The notes: generated by a model not told the origin, from the sequence alone. 64,000 bases of DNA from an uncultured Arenicella sp. (GCA_937974565.1 CALJWL010000013.1:1-64000), one strand, 5' to 3'. Counted from the stretch's first letter, positions 17,235 to 26,477 are shown. Translations and numbers: made by a program.

Positions 17235-17924
17235 TTACTTAAGAAACGTCACTTCGGTCTTTTGATACTCGCCAGATTCAATTACCTTGCTCATTTTTCT
17301 CAGCGCCTTATAAGGCCCGTCGACCAATAGAATATTAGTTAACCAGGTGGGCACTTTGCCGTTGGGTTCCACGTGTACGTAATTTTCTACAATAACCCAA
17401 CCTTCTTCGACGGGGATTATGCGCCAACCTGCGTGGGCTTTGTTGATGCGAATGACGCCTTTACGACGAGGGTATGCCTCCTCGGCTAACGACTCGCTGT
17501 CCATCGTAATCACACCTGTTTCCTTATCAAAAGACCATGTTACGTTCGAATAACTGTCTCGATTGCGCACAGGAAACGGCAAATCATTTAAACCATATAC
17601 GATGCTTTGATTGTCGCTAATCTGTTCAATGGTGCGCGCTTCTTTGCACATCGATGCCCACTTCCGGCAATTGGGCAAATCTAATAATAGAGCCACAATA
17701 CTTTCAGGTCTGGCTTGTAAGCGCATGGTGGAAAAGACCGCGCGGTATTTCGAATCAGTGACTTTGCCTGTGTAAACTTGAATACCACGCTTATCACGCC
17801 GTAGCTGCCACTCAATCTCATCAAAAAAACCACTGGCTACGCTGGCGCCGCTAACACTTAACATGACTAACAGTAAAATGAGTGCTTTTACACGTAAGAA
17901 GTAGAGGTGAAATAAATAAATCAC
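17235..17924 (-). CDS. exported START-like lipid-binding domain protein
   Basis: A 229-residue protein whose first 32 residues form a signal peptide or N-terminal anchor. The rest is one START/SRPBCC-type helix-grip fold: WQLRRDKRGIQVYTGKV, then YRAVFSTMRLQARPESIVALL, LPFPVRNRDSYS, and a long C-terminal helix. START proteins bind a lipid in a deep cavity. Bacterial exported members are widespread but largely uncharacterised. Position and orientation suggest its own promoter; the roughly 280 bases upstream contain no gene. Confidence 0.75.
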   Translation of the reverse strand: MIYLFHLYFLRVKALILLLVMLSVSGASVASGFFDEIEWQLRRDKRGIQVYTGKVTDSKYRAVFSTMRLQARPESIVALLLDLPNCRKWASMCKEARTIEQISDNQSIVYGLNDLPFPVRNRDSYSNVTWSFDKETGVITMDSESLAEEAYPRRKGVIRINKAHAGWRIIPVEEGWVIVENYVHVEPNGKVPTWLTNILLVDGPYKALRKMSKVIESGEYQKTEVTFLK

Positions 17925-18203
17925 ATTAAATTAGCGCTGACTTTGTTTGACGAAAAGGCAATGAACAAGGATATTAGAGTTACAACATCATACACGTGCA
18001 AACGAGAATGTGTGAAATGCCACTTTTTCGAAAACGGCAAAAGAGTATTATGCATTACAGTTTGTAAGTGATCGCCGCTGTGACTGGTCGGTATTTAGAA
18101 ACCAGATACGCAGATGCAAGTCATTTACTCAATGATAAGACCGGCTAATCGAAAGTTGTGCCGGCTCATCGTTATAAATTGAACATAAAAAAGAGGCGAA
18201 AGC
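17925..18203. other. intergenic, divergent promoters
   Basis: About 280 bases between two divergent genes. AT-rich, no credible ORF, no strong hairpin. A direct repeat-like pair of GCCGGCTAATCG/GCCGGCTCATCG-related stretches appears near 18140-18170. Confidence 0.4.
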
Positions 18204-18815
18204 ATGTACAAAGGTGAGGTATTTAACAGCGTTAGCCATTTAGTGGGGGCTGTTTTCGCGGTGATTGGTGCATCCGTTTTAGTCACTTATGCTAGCCTTG
18301 AAGGTGACACCAACAAGATCATTAGTTATACCGTTTATGGCGTAACCTTGTCGCTGTTGTACGTAATGTCGACGCTTTATCACAGCTTCAAAGGGCGAAC
18401 GAAAGAAATATTTAAACGCCTGGACCACTTAGCAATTTATTTGCTTATCGCAGGCACTTACACACCGTACACCTTAGTCGCAATCAAAGGGGCGACCGGT
18501 TGGTGGTTGTTCGGCGTTGTTTGGTCTTTAGCGGTTATTGGCATGATCGTTGAAAACCTGCCCATCAAAGGCCCACGAATATTACCGATAATAATCTACC
18601 TTGCCATGGGGTGGGCTTGCGTCTTCACCATGGATGCGATGATTGCAAGCATGTCACCACTGGCATTCAATCTGCTTTTAACTGGCGGTATTATCTACAG
18701 CGTTGGCGTTATTTTTTACGTACTCGATCATTGGTTTCCAGTAATGCACGGGGTATGGCACCTCTTTGTATTGGGTGGCAGCGTCAGCCATTACTTTTCT
18801 GTTTTTATGCTGTAA
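18204..18815 (+). CDS. hemolysin III / PAQR family membrane protein
   Basis: A 203-residue seven-span protein of the HlyIII/YqfA family, related to PAQR receptors. Family residues are visible: FNSVSHLVGA at the N-terminus, STLYHSF near 55, LDHLAIYLLIAGTYTPY near 75, and a final HGVWHLFVLGGSVSHYF. The conserved His, Asp and Ser residues form a metal site in PAQR proteins. In bacteria the family has been linked to membrane-lipid or ceramide-like hydrolysis, but a haemolytic role is doubtful. The ribosome site is AAGAGGCG before the ATG. Confidence 0.9.
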   Translation: MYKGEVFNSVSHLVGAVFAVIGASVLVTYASLEGDTNKIISYTVYGVTLSLLYVMSTLYHSFKGRTKEIFKRLDHLAIYLLIAGTYTPYTLVAIKGATGWWLFGVVWSLAVIGMIVENLPIKGPRILPIIIYLAMGWACVFTMDAMIASMSPLAFNLLLTGGIIYSVGVIFYVLDHWFPVMHGVWHLFVLGGSVSHYFSVFML

Positions 18816-18840
18816 CAGCGGATTCGCAGTCGGGTGCCCG

Positions 18841-20607
18841 TTAACTTGCTCGCACCAATTTTCCTGGCCTAGCGTGTGTAAGCTCATCGTTCTCAATTAC
18901 CTTCTCACCTGACACGAATACCGATTTATAACCAACAACTGGCTGTAGTAAACGCTGCCCACCGGCCGGTAAGTCTTGAATCATCGTGGGCACGCCCAGC
19001 GATAACTTTTCATAATCAATCACATTAATATCGGCTTTCATCCCTGCTTTTAACCTGCCTCTGTCGGCCAAACCAAGGTAGTCTGCGCCATCGGCGGTTA
19101 ACATTTGAACAGCACGTTCAAGTTTGATGCAACTGCGGCTCTTTCTGGCTCGATCACGGGTCCAGTACGAGAGCAGATAGGTTGGGAAACTGGCATCGCA
19201 TATCGTGCCTACGTGCGCACCGCCATCGGATAAACCGGGTAAGGCTTTAGAGTGAGTCAGCATGGTGTAAACGTTGTTGTAGTTCATTTCAGTGTAATTA
19301 AAGACCGGAAAGTACAGCAACGCGTGCCCCTCATCTTCGAGCAATAAGTCGTAGGTTTTTTCCCAGACTGACGTATTATTTGCGCGAGCCTGACCTGCGA
19401 TGGAAGTGTTATTGCCTTGTTCGTAATCCACTTCGCCATCGTAATCAAGTTTAAATATCTTTTCAGCCAGCTCTGGGTATTGCGCGATCATCATATCAAC
19501 CAAGGGTGGCACGGACGATCCCGGCCCCGCAAGCGGAACTGGGCTTTCAGACAACAACCGTGTTTTAAACTCAGGGTCGCTCATAATATGAACGCGCTCA
19601 GCCAGGCTTTTTTTCCGAATACCAATGTAACTCGGATGCCCCATCAGCGGATGAAACGTACAATTGAGCCCATTAAAAACACCAATTGCACGCGGCGCTA
19701 CTTGCAAGCGAATGTCCAAACCTTTGGCATTTAGTTTTTCGCTGCCCTTAATAATTTTCATCCAGTCATTGGGGGCAAAATCTCGCTGCATTAATGACAT
19801 AGAGCTTGGGCGCCCGCCACTGGCTTTGAAATACGCCTCCATCAACTCGAATTCGTTATCAAAGTTATCCTCTGGACGCACCATGTCAAAATCGCTAACG
19901 GCTTGCAGCACTCCGTAATCTAAGCCTTGAAAGGCCTCAGCAATACCCACCAATTCTTCACGGCTGGCTTCACTAGCGGGAGTCCAATCTCCATCGGCCG
20001 TTTTGTGGGAATCGCTGCGCCCGGTTGAAAAGCCTATTGCGCCAGCTTTCAACGCTTCGCTGACCAATTTCTGCATCGTGGCAATGTCATCACTATTAGC
20101 TGGCTCATCAAACATAGCTCGATCGCCCATGACGTAGACTCGTAACGGGTCGTGAGGCACCATTACGGCATAATCAATCGTGTGTGGCTTTTTTTCTATG
20201 GCATCCATGTACTCTGGAAAGCTTTCCCATTCCCACTGAATACCTTCATGTAATGCCGTACCAGGTATGTCCTCCACACCTTCCATCAGGCGAATCAAAC
20301 GGTCCCGATCACTGGCGCGACAAGGTGCAAAGCCTACGCCACAATTACCCATAACAACGGTAGTCACACCATGATTAACAGAAGGTTTAAACTCTTCATC
20401 CCAAGAGACTTGGCCATCGTAATGCGTGTGAATATCAATAAAACCGGGCGTAACAATGGCCCCTTCGGCATCTATCACTTCTTTAGCATCACCTTCACAG
20501 CGCCCTACTTCAACAATTTTATCATCAACAATAGCAACATTAGCCATGCGTGCGATATCACCCGATCCATCTATCACAGAACCGTTAATTATTTTAATGT
20601 CAAACAC
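18841..20607 (-). CDS. N-acyl-D-amino-acid deacylase-type amidohydrolase
   Basis: A 588-residue metal-dependent amidohydrolase. The metal-binding [12 protein letters not shown] near residue 57 is diagnostic of the superfamily. [10 protein letters not shown] near 88 and [12 protein letters not shown] near 465 match the D-aminoacylase subgroup, with the catalytic Asp in the latter. Length and features fit N-acyl-D-amino-acid or related deacylases, although many members are unassigned. No signal peptide. The BASS-family transporter starts 10 bases upstream in the same direction, suggesting uptake and hydrolysis of one acylated compound (inference). Confidence 0.85.
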   Translation of the reverse strand: MFDIKIINGSVIDGSGDIARMANVAIVDDKIVEVGRCEGDAKEVIDAEGAIVTPGFIDIHTHYDGQVSWDEEFKPSVNHGVTTVVMGNCGVGFAPCRASDRDRLIRLMEGVEDIPGTALHEGIQWEWESFPEYMDAIEKKPHTIDYAVMVPHDPLRVYVMGDRAMFDEPANSDDIATMQKLVSEALKAGAIGFSTGRSDSHKTADGDWTPASEASREELVGIAEAFQGLDYGVLQAVSDFDMVRPEDNFDNEFELMEAYFKASGGRPSSMSLMQRDFAPNDWMKIIKGSEKLNAKGLDIRLQVAPRAIGVFNGLNCTFHPLMGHPSYIGIRKKSLAERVHIMSDPEFKTRLLSESPVPLAGPGSSVPPLVDMMIAQYPELAEKIFKLDYDGEVDYEQGNNTSIAGQARANNTSVWEKTYDLLLEDEGHALLYFPVFNYTEMNYNNVYTMLTHSKALPGLSDGGAHVGTICDASFPTYLLSYWTRDRARKSRSCIKLERAVQMLTADGADYLGLADRGRLKAGMKADINVIDYEKLSLGVPTMIQDLPAGGQRLLQPVVGYKSVFVSGEKVIENDELTHARPGKLVRAS

Positions 20608-20617
20608 AAAGCCTCCT

Positions 20618-21529
20618 CTAAACGGAATACATGCTTAATTTGTCTCTTAATCTAAACAGGCACATCAACATGGCACCGGCAATAATATGCCAGGCCCCCC
20701 ACAAACCAGCAATCGCGGCAGCCGCGCCAATACCATTAAAGTGAGCCATAATAATCACGATACCAAGTCCCGCATTCTGAATGCCAATTTCATACGTTAA
20801 TGCTCGGCGTGACGAGCGATCAGCACGAACAAGTAAACCAATAGCATAGCCTGAAGCATAGGCTAACGCGTTATGCAGCGCCACAATGCCGATGATCGTA
20901 CTGCCTACAGAGATTATCAAGTCGCCCGCTTTGAATGCCGTCATAACAATTATTGCGGCTAAGGCCAAGCTGGCCAACAGAACCAACGGTTTGCGCGCAC
21001 ACTCAGAATACTCTGGCCAATGCCTGCGGGCGAACATGCCAATGGCCAGCGGCAAAGCGAGAACAGAGGCGGTCTGTAGTAAGAACGCAATCACATCCAG
21101 GTTTATGTCGTCAAGCATTGCGGCCGTTGGCCTGTATTGAGCCGTCCAAAATAGAATCGCAACCGGAGTAATAAATGCCGCGAAGACGCTGGATGTTGCT
21201 GTCAGCGATACCGATAATGCCGTATTTCCGCGCGCAAACATGACCAAAATATTCGACACATTACCGCCCGGGCAACATGAAATAAGTAACATACCAAGTG
21301 CAACGGCAGGATCTGGCTCCAGCACAGCGCACAGCGCTAGGGTCAGTAATGGCAATATTAGAAATTGCCCAAACACTCCAGCAAGATACAAACGAGGGGC
21401 TCGTTTGATAAAGGCGAAGTCACTGGGCTTAAGGCCAAGCGCGACAGCCAGCATCATGCAAAATAAAGTAGCTAACATTGCCAGCTCACTGGCCGGCCCC
21501 ATTTGCAATTGAAAACTGTCTATTGGCAC
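20618..21529 (-). CDS. bile acid:sodium symporter (BASS) family transporter
   Basis: A 303-residue membrane protein with about nine or ten spans. The BASS hallmark SCCPGGNVSNILVMFARGN near 83-101 and the later EIGIQNAGLGIVI are the two crossing-helix regions that bind sodium and substrate. Bacterial members carry organic anions such as pantoate or other carboxylates, not necessarily bile acids. It is the first gene of a likely two-gene operon with the deacylase, its stop lying 10 bases before that start. Confidence 0.88.
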   Translation of the reverse strand: MPIDSFQLQMGPASELAMLATLFCMMLAVALGLKPSDFAFIKRAPRLYLAGVFGQFLILPLLTLALCAVLEPDPAVALGMLLISCCPGGNVSNILVMFARGNTALSVSLTATSSVFAAFITPVAILFWTAQYRPTAAMLDDINLDVIAFLLQTASVLALPLAIGMFARRHWPEYSECARKPLVLLASLALAAIIVMTAFKAGDLIISVGSTIIGIVALHNALAYASGYAIGLLVRADRSSRRALTYEIGIQNAGLGIVIIMAHFNGIGAAAAIAGLWGAWHIIAGAMLMCLFRLRDKLSMYSV

Positions 21530-21553
21530 GCGATTGCGATCGAGACTGTCTTG

Positions 21554-22846
21554 TTAACGGCGCTTTTTGACTTCTAACTTGGATATATCTTTATATGGCA
21601 CGGTATACGTCATAACACCACCATGGCGATAAATTTCCACCGACAAAATTTGATCTTGCGCGGCTAATAAATAGCCTTCTATTGGAGAACGTTCTCTAGT
21701 TCGAGTGATCCGAATATCTTTATTAAGGTAATCCCGTACTCGGTTCAGAGTAACCGTTTCATATAAGCTTTTACGTTTTTTCTTAGACAAATTTGGGCGA
21801 ACTCTTTCTTGTACGGTGCCATCCGGCGCGTTCAATAGCTCGTTTAAATCTCTGCGCTTAAAACCATCTTCCTGACCTTCTTCGTCTTCCAATTTAGCAA
21901 TGACACTTTCATCGTTTTGCGACTTAAAAGTGCGTATTGGCACAGAAGCCCCTTCTAGTGAGACATCGAGATTTAACATACGCACGATTTGAGATAACGA
22001 CGAAGTACTCACAAAATTGGGATTCTTAAGACGATCACTTGGTATGGACATTACCACCAATTCCTTGCCGCCTTGCAAAAAACTGGCCATGGCATTGCTG
22101 GCCGCGCGTCCTAATTCCATAGAGAAGGAGTTAGACATGAATTTACTCGACTTTACCACTTTATTTAGAAAATCATCACGCGTGATTTTAAATTTTTGGG
22201 CGCAGTGTTCTAACATAGCATTAGCAGCTTCTTGTTCTAAGAAATAGTCGTAACGCATACTTTGCACTGGTACGGCACCGCCAGTGATCTGGCTCAGTGA
22301 CATTTGGCGGGCGTTAAAATTCACATTAAAACCTGACCGAGATATCTGATCACTGCCATTCATGGTGAGTGTTGCGGCAAAAGGATCAGCCATATCAAGC
22401 ACGACATCAGCGTCCATCACTATCTCATCAAAGCCCGCAACGCTGTACTGTAAGGTGCCCCCAAAACTCTTGCATTCCTCTTCAGCCACTGACTTTTCAT
22501 AAAGAGCAGCAGGGAAACTAAATTGATCAATATCGAATTTCAGGAGTTTGGGAAACTCGCCGCTTTTGATGCGACTTTTACCGTTAAAGTGAAACATAAA
22601 GTCCAAACCACCAAGTTTAAGCGACGCCACTTTGAAAGTGTCGAAGCTGCCATTGGGGGTGACCCTCACGTTGTTAAGTTCTATAGCGCCATCAAACCCA
22701 ACATTAAGGTCTTGATAAGATACTTCTGCAAACAAGCTGGCTCCTTGAATACCTTTGTCCAACTCTTGCTTATATCGATACTCAAGAAAGAACTTTGCTC
22801 CGACGACGACCGTTATCAGTGCGATAAATACAACAATTTTCTTCAT
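21554..22846 (-). CDS. membrane-anchored protein, unrecognised
   Basis: A 430-residue protein with one N-terminal hydrophobic anchor (residues 4-20) and a periplasmic body. The first half is rich in beta-strand-like stretches (ASLFAEVSYQDLNVGFDG, IELNNVRVTPNGSF), recalling lipid-binding AsmA- or DUF945-type proteins, but the match is weak. Residues 300-370 are strongly charged, and the last 60 residues contain a YRHGGVMTYTVPYKDI strand pattern. Two cysteines in EEECKSFGG and EHCAQKF may form a disulfide. It lies 25 bases upstream of the BASS transporter gene, so co-transcription is possible. Confidence 0.6.
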   Translation of the reverse strand: MKKIVVFIALITVVVGAKFFLEYRYKQELDKGIQGASLFAEVSYQDLNVGFDGAIELNNVRVTPNGSFDTFKVASLKLGGLDFMFHFNGKSRIKSGEFPKLLKFDIDQFSFPAALYEKSVAEEECKSFGGTLQYSVAGFDEIVMDADVVLDMADPFAATLTMNGSDQISRSGFNVNFNARQMSLSQITGGAVPVQSMRYDYFLEQEAANAMLEHCAQKFKITRDDFLNKVVKSSKFMSNSFSMELGRAASNAMASFLQGGKELVVMSIPSDRLKNPNFVSTSSLSQIVRMLNLDVSLEGASVPIRTFKSQNDESVIAKLEDEEGQEDGFKRRDLNELLNAPDGTVQERVRPNLSKKKRKSLYETVTLNRVRDYLNKDIRITRTRERSPIEGYLLAAQDQILSVEIYRHGGVMTYTVPYKDISKLEVKKRR

Positions 22847-22900
22847 GGTTAAGCAATTTATAGATTAATGCCCAACCAGTCTACGAAGAACTGAATAAAA

Positions 22901-23704
22901 TTACAAAGGCCGATTGTGTGGGCTGTTCAAGGGCTCTTTCAAAATGGCTTGCATGCGCCGAACTCTGATCTGAAATTTGGCTTGCCTAAAGTAAAGGTAA
23001 AACACTTTACCAAATATCCCAAAAAAAGCACCCATAGTGCCCTTCACGGTACCACTAATTTTCGACTTACCAATACGCTTGCGTGTTGTTACAGGCACTT
23101 CCGCGTAACGAAACTTTGCCTGTATTGCCTTAACTTGCATCTCAACCGTCCAACCAAAACGCTGATCTCGCATGTTCAATAACTTCAAAGAACGATAGCG
23201 CATGGCTCTGAATGGGCCAAGGTCGGTGACATTCACACCCCAAATCCAGCGGATTAGTGCGCTGGCAACATCATTGCCAATCTGTTGGTGTGGACCGAGC
23301 GCGTCTTGCTCTTGTAAATCTGTCGTGCGAGTCCCCACCACTAAATCATTACCAGTAAGAATGCTGTCCAACATTATCGGTAACTCAGTAGGCTCCACCG
23401 AACTGTCACCATCAACAAACACAACAATGTCGGGCTCTGAATTTGGCAAACAACTTAAACGATCCAAAGCACGAAGACAGGCAAAGCCATACCCTTGTCT
23501 AAATTCATCACATACTTGCGCGCCCGCCTTAGCCGCAATTTCACCGGTACCATCGGTGGATGCGTTATCACAAACCACGATCACATCAACCAACTGCGCC
23601 CCATCGTATTTCAGCGCAAACAGCCCTTCAACTACTTTACCAATTGATTTTGCTTCATTGAAAGCAGGTATAACGACAGCGATTTCTTGCGACTTGTAAG
23701 ACAT
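22901..23704 (-). CDS. polyprenol-phosphate glycosyltransferase (GT2, DPM1-like)
   Basis: A 267-residue GT2 enzyme of the dolichol/polyprenol-phosphate sugar synthase type. VVIPAFNEAKSIGKVVEGL opens the fold; VVCDNASTDGT and the DXD-like VFVDGDSSVEP follow. The LGPFRAMRY and TVEMQVKAI segments near 160-190 are typical of DPM1-like transferases. No C-terminal membrane spans are seen. It is divergent from a GT-C mannosyltransferase-like gene at 23890, which is the kind of enzyme that would use its lipid-linked sugar product. Confidence 0.82.
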   Translation of the reverse strand: MSYKSQEIAVVIPAFNEAKSIGKVVEGLFALKYDGAQLVDVIVVCDNASTDGTGEIAAKAGAQVCDEFRQGYGFACLRALDRLSCLPNSEPDIVVFVDGDSSVEPTELPIMLDSILTGNDLVVGTRTTDLQEQDALGPHQQIGNDVASALIRWIWGVNVTDLGPFRAMRYRSLKLLNMRDQRFGWTVEMQVKAIQAKFRYAEVPVTTRKRIGKSKISGTVKGTMGAFFGIFGKVFYLYFRQAKFQIRVRRMQAILKEPLNSPHNRPL

Positions 23705-23889
23705 GACAATATTTGCTTATTAAAGTAAAGTTCGATAAACGCAAACGCTTTATTGCTTTTGCATTGCACAGTAATTAAGACCTGCAAACCAGACTATTTC
23801 TTTCTACATCGTGTTAGAAATGCGACTTATCACGCTCACAACACGCCCCTAACGGCCGAGAAAAAAAGCCAAAAGACACCTTCAGAAGC

Positions 23890-25230
23890 TTGAAAAAATC
23901 GTATCAAACAAAGACGAACACGACCAATATAGCAACAGTAATACTGGGTTGCATTGCGGCTCTAGCATGGGCTTATCTGTGTTCAATATCACAAAATTAT
24001 GGACAAGCTGGTCTCAGTCACATGCTGACCACAAGCCTTGTTTGCGCAATGGCTTCTGCGTTTCTTTGGTGTTTCTGTAAGCGAAAACAACTTACTTTAA
24101 ATTTGCCACTGGTGCTGGCCTTTGCTGGCTTATTTAGAGCCATTGGGTGGAGTACCTTTCCCGTTCTCGAGGACGATTTTTACCGTTTTTTGTGGGATGG
24201 CTATCGTACGGCAGAAGACGGAACCCCTTATGGCATACCGCCTTCTGTCTATTTTGGCACGGAATTAAGCGAACGCTTTGAACTTATTTTAGACTCCATT
24301 AATTACCCAGACGTGGCGACGATATACGGCCCAACCGCACAATGGCTTTTCTACTTCTCTTACCTTATGGACCCTGGTGAAATTTGGCCACTAAGACTAT
24401 TAATACTGATCGCTGATATCACCATCATTTTATTGCTGATTCGCAAGACCTCCACTTTAGTATTAATGCTGTATGCTTGGAACCCTTTGATAATAAAAGA
24501 GTTTGCAATCAGCTTACACCCTGACATATGGGGCGTATTTTTTATGCTCTTGGCCTTAAACGCCTATCAAAACAGAAAGGATTATACGCTTGGCTCCATG
24601 TTGGCATTGGCCACCGGAATCAAGCTGTTTGCGTTGGTTATACTGCCATTTTTGATTTTATGGCGATGGAAGGCCTGGGCATCATTTTTGATCACGGCGG
24701 TACTCATTGCTCTGCCGTTTGGCGCAACCAACGCCTGGTTGCCAGACGGTCTAAGCGCCATGAGCCATGGTTGGCTATTTAATGCGCCGCTGTATGAACT
24801 GCTGATCAGAGCAACCACGTTAGACATCGCTAAAACGGTCCTTATGGGTGCATTTATTTTAATCGGTGGCGCTTACGGACTCTACTGGGCATTTCAACAA
24901 TGGTCATCATTGGAACAAAAATCACGCCCCATACCACGTGGAGATTTACTCTTTGCACTTCTTTTTCTTTGTATACCCGCGTTCAACCCATGGTACGCCA
25001 TTTGGCTTATTCCGTTCGCGCTGTATCGTCCTAGCCTGTGGGTTTGGGTTGGTTCGGTTACCCTATTGTTGTCTTACACAACCGGCATCAATCTGGGCGC
25101 AGAATACGCATATTTAGAAGATTACCAGCACCCAACGTGGATACTGGTAACTCAATTCGGTCTCATTTTGGCGGCGTTTTTAATGAGCAGATCACCGTTA
25201 TTAAGCCGGCTTTGGAGAGCCGGCACTTGA
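23890..25230 (+). CDS. GT-C fold lipid-phosphate-sugar-dependent glycosyltransferase
   Basis: A 446-residue membrane protein with about ten to twelve spans. The first large extracytoplasmic loop carries VLEDDFYRFLWDGYRTAEDG near residues 95-114. The acidic pair is the catalytic signature of GT-C enzymes that use polyprenol-phosphate sugars, and the loop pattern resembles PIG-M / alpha-1,6-mannosyltransferase relatives. The best start is a TTG at 23890 because no in-frame ATG precedes the first span; there is no strong ribosome site. It acts at the outer face of the inner membrane. Acceptor unknown. Confidence 0.75.
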   Translation: MKKSYQTKTNTTNIATVILGCIAALAWAYLCSISQNYGQAGLSHMLTTSLVCAMASAFLWCFCKRKQLTLNLPLVLAFAGLFRAIGWSTFPVLEDDFYRFLWDGYRTAEDGTPYGIPPSVYFGTELSERFELILDSINYPDVATIYGPTAQWLFYFSYLMDPGEIWPLRLLILIADITIILLLIRKTSTLVLMLYAWNPLIIKEFAISLHPDIWGVFFMLLALNAYQNRKDYTLGSMLALATGIKLFALVILPFLILWRWKAWASFLITAVLIALPFGATNAWLPDGLSAMSHGWLFNAPLYELLIRATTLDIAKTVLMGAFILIGGAYGLYWAFQQWSSLEQKSRPIPRGDLLFALLFLCIPAFNPWYAIWLIPFALYRPSLWVWVGSVTLLLSYTTGINLGAEYAYLEDYQHPTWILVTQFGLILAAFLMSRSPLLSRLWRAGT

Positions 25231-25266
25231 TCTAAATCAGACATCATGCAACAACCAGCTTGGTTT

Positions 25267-25686
25267 TTACGAAGAGCTGCCGTTCAACCCAAGCTTGTGA
25301 CGTTTATTCAAGTAATACAATACGTACAGCATGCTGTCGCGCGTCAACTGCTTGGAAATTAGCGTATCTGGTTCATCACAGTTATACAGGTTTTGCGCCA
25401 GTGTGTTGTAATCTGTCCGCTTGTAAGCCTTCAATGACTTACGTTTTACCGGCACTTTCTCACCATCATTAATCACACAGTAAGAGAGCGTTGGTTCGCC
25501 ACTTTGACGACCACGAAAAATCGACTTGCCGGTTTCGTATACGGTATCAACGGCTTTAGGAGCAGGCGAATAAGTGCGTCCGCCCGACACGCCACCGCCA
25601 CCACCATACCCACCAGAAGCGAGCGCATGAGTACCAAATAAAACCGCAGCAAATGCCACTATGGCAACGTTAAATGTTTTCTTCAT
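25267..25686 (-). CDS. small secreted protein, unrecognised
   Basis: A 139-residue protein with a signal peptide (cleavage after Ala-Leu-Ala at about 23), then a Gly-rich linker (GGYGGGGGVSGG). The compact mature domain has two cysteines (YCVINDGEKVPV and YNCDEPDT) likely to form a disulfide. A helical end contains YYLNKRHKLG. No family is recognised. A dyad resembling an FNR/Anr site lies about 70 bases upstream of the ATG, suggesting oxygen-linked control (inference). Confidence 0.65.
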   Translation of the reverse strand: MKKTFNVAIVAFAAVLFGTHALASGGYGGGGGVSGGRTYSPAPKAVDTVYETGKSIFRGRQSGEPTLSYCVINDGEKVPVKRKSLKAYKRTDYNTLAQNLYNCDEPDTLISKQLTRDSMLYVLYYLNKRHKLGLNGSSS

Positions 25687-25751
25687 AATCTTAAAAAAAT
25701 AGTCTTAAAAATGTGTATTGAAATAAGTTTACAGACCCATCTGTATGTCAC

Positions 25752-25765
25752 TTGACGTATATCAA
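25752..25765 (-). promoter_or_regulatory. FNR/Anr-like dyad
   Basis: TTGACGTATATCAA matches the FNR/Anr consensus TTGAT-N4-ATCAA at nine of ten positions, and extends by one pair to CTTGAC/ATCAAG. It is about 66 bases upstream of the secreted-protein start at 25686 and about 140 bases upstream of the promoter at 25906. Confidence 0.55.
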
Positions 25766-25905
25766 GACCGAAGTCCGTTGATTTTTATTTCAAAACCATT
25801 GAGCAACTTTTACTTCTATTGACAATAATTTACGATTTTAACGCCCAGAATAGAAAACAATTCGTCTAATAAAAACAAAAAAACGAAAAGAAAATAAAAA
25901 AGTTG

Positions 25906-25933
25906 TTGACGCAACTATTTTTACGAGTATAGT
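25906..25933 (+). promoter_or_regulatory. strong sigma70-type promoter
   Basis: TTGACG (25906-25911), a 16-bp spacer, and TATAGT (25928-25933) preceded by an AT-rich run. Transcription would begin near 25940, only a few bases before the ATG at 25943, so any mRNA would be nearly leaderless. It is the best promoter upstream of the tRNA-like/slipin/RtcB region. Confidence 0.75.
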
Positions 25934-25942
25934 CCCGCCCCC

Positions 25943-26146
25943 ATGAAAAACGTAATTCGACATATTCAACTCGTGCCGCTCTCGATGAGTTTGCAGCAGA
26001 CGTTTGCGCGTTCAAGTGCGGCGCTTGAGAGCCTCGTTACAGGCTGTGAAAAACTTCGCAGTGGTTTGAATAGAGTTGTGATTGACTGTGGTTCAGCAAA
26101 CGCCATTGGATTAATGATAACCATCACAGAGAAAAAAATAAGATAA
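25943..26146 (+). CDS. small ORF on a nearly leaderless transcript
   Basis: A 67-residue ORF that begins 2-3 bases after the predicted transcription start and has no ribosome-binding site. The product would be mostly helical (SLQQTFARSSAALESLVTG) with a short hydrophobic tail (AIGLMITIT). I recognise no homologue. Alternatively the stretch is a non-coding leader: it is followed by a hairpin (arms CAAGGCT/AGCCTTG, about 26166-26187) and an intrinsic terminator, so the transcript would be a discrete RNA of about 300 bases. Confidence 0.35.
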   Translation: MKNVIRHIQLVPLSMSLQQTFARSSAALESLVTGCEKLRSGLNRVVIDCGSANAIGLMITITEKKIR

Positions 26147-26198
26147 GCGCAGTTAAGGTTTACTCCAAGGCTGCGTAGGTAGCCTTGATGAGAGTTTT

Positions 26199-26237
26199 AA
26201 AACCTCGGTTGGTTACCACCTTCCGAGGTTTTTTGGT
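26199..26237 (+). terminator. intrinsic terminator or attenuator
   Basis: AAAACCTCGG (26199-26208) pairs with CCGAGGTTTT (26223-26232), followed by a T-rich tract. It ends the transcript started at about 25940, or attenuates it ahead of the tRNA-like genes. Confidence 0.75.
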
Positions 26238-26388
26238 TTTTAAGCCCCTGGCTCATAACAAGGATTTCTGAAGGACGACAACGTTTAACCATTTAGTGAT
26301 TTAAAACGAATACTGGCTCGTGAGCCCAGTCTGGTGCCCTACCAAATTAGGATGGGTATGCCTTAAGTCTCTAACGGTTTAACACCAG
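26238..26388. other. noncoding stretch before tRNA-like genes
   Basis: No ORF is credible. It contains a structure with outer arms CTGGTG (about 26331) and CACCAG (about 26383), with inner arms CCTA/TAGG. It may be a further folded RNA element or a decayed tRNA body, but it lacks a recognisable T-arm. Confidence 0.35.
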
Positions 26389-26460
26389 CACGGTTGTAGC
26401 TTAGGGGTTAAGCAATGAATTTAACATTCATATATGCGGGTTCGATTCCCGTCACCGCGA
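26389..26460 (+). tRNA. degenerate tRNA-like element, anticodon position UAA
   Basis: Cloverleaf parts are clear: D-stem GCTT/AAGC (26399-26402 and 26410-26413) with AGGGGTT loop; anticodon stem ATGAA/TTCAT (26415-26419 and 26427-26431) with loop TTTAACA; T-arm GCGGG-TTCGATT-CCCGT (26436-26452). The anticodon position reads TAA (26422-26424, a leucine anticodon), yet the variable arm is short, unlike true tRNA-Leu, and base 37 is C where a purine is the rule. The acceptor arms pair poorly (about 5 of 7 even after a shift), and CCA is not encoded. This looks like a non-translating tRNA mimic or a pseudo-tRNA. Confidence 0.7.
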
Positions 26461-26477
26461 TTAGCGTAACGCTAATT

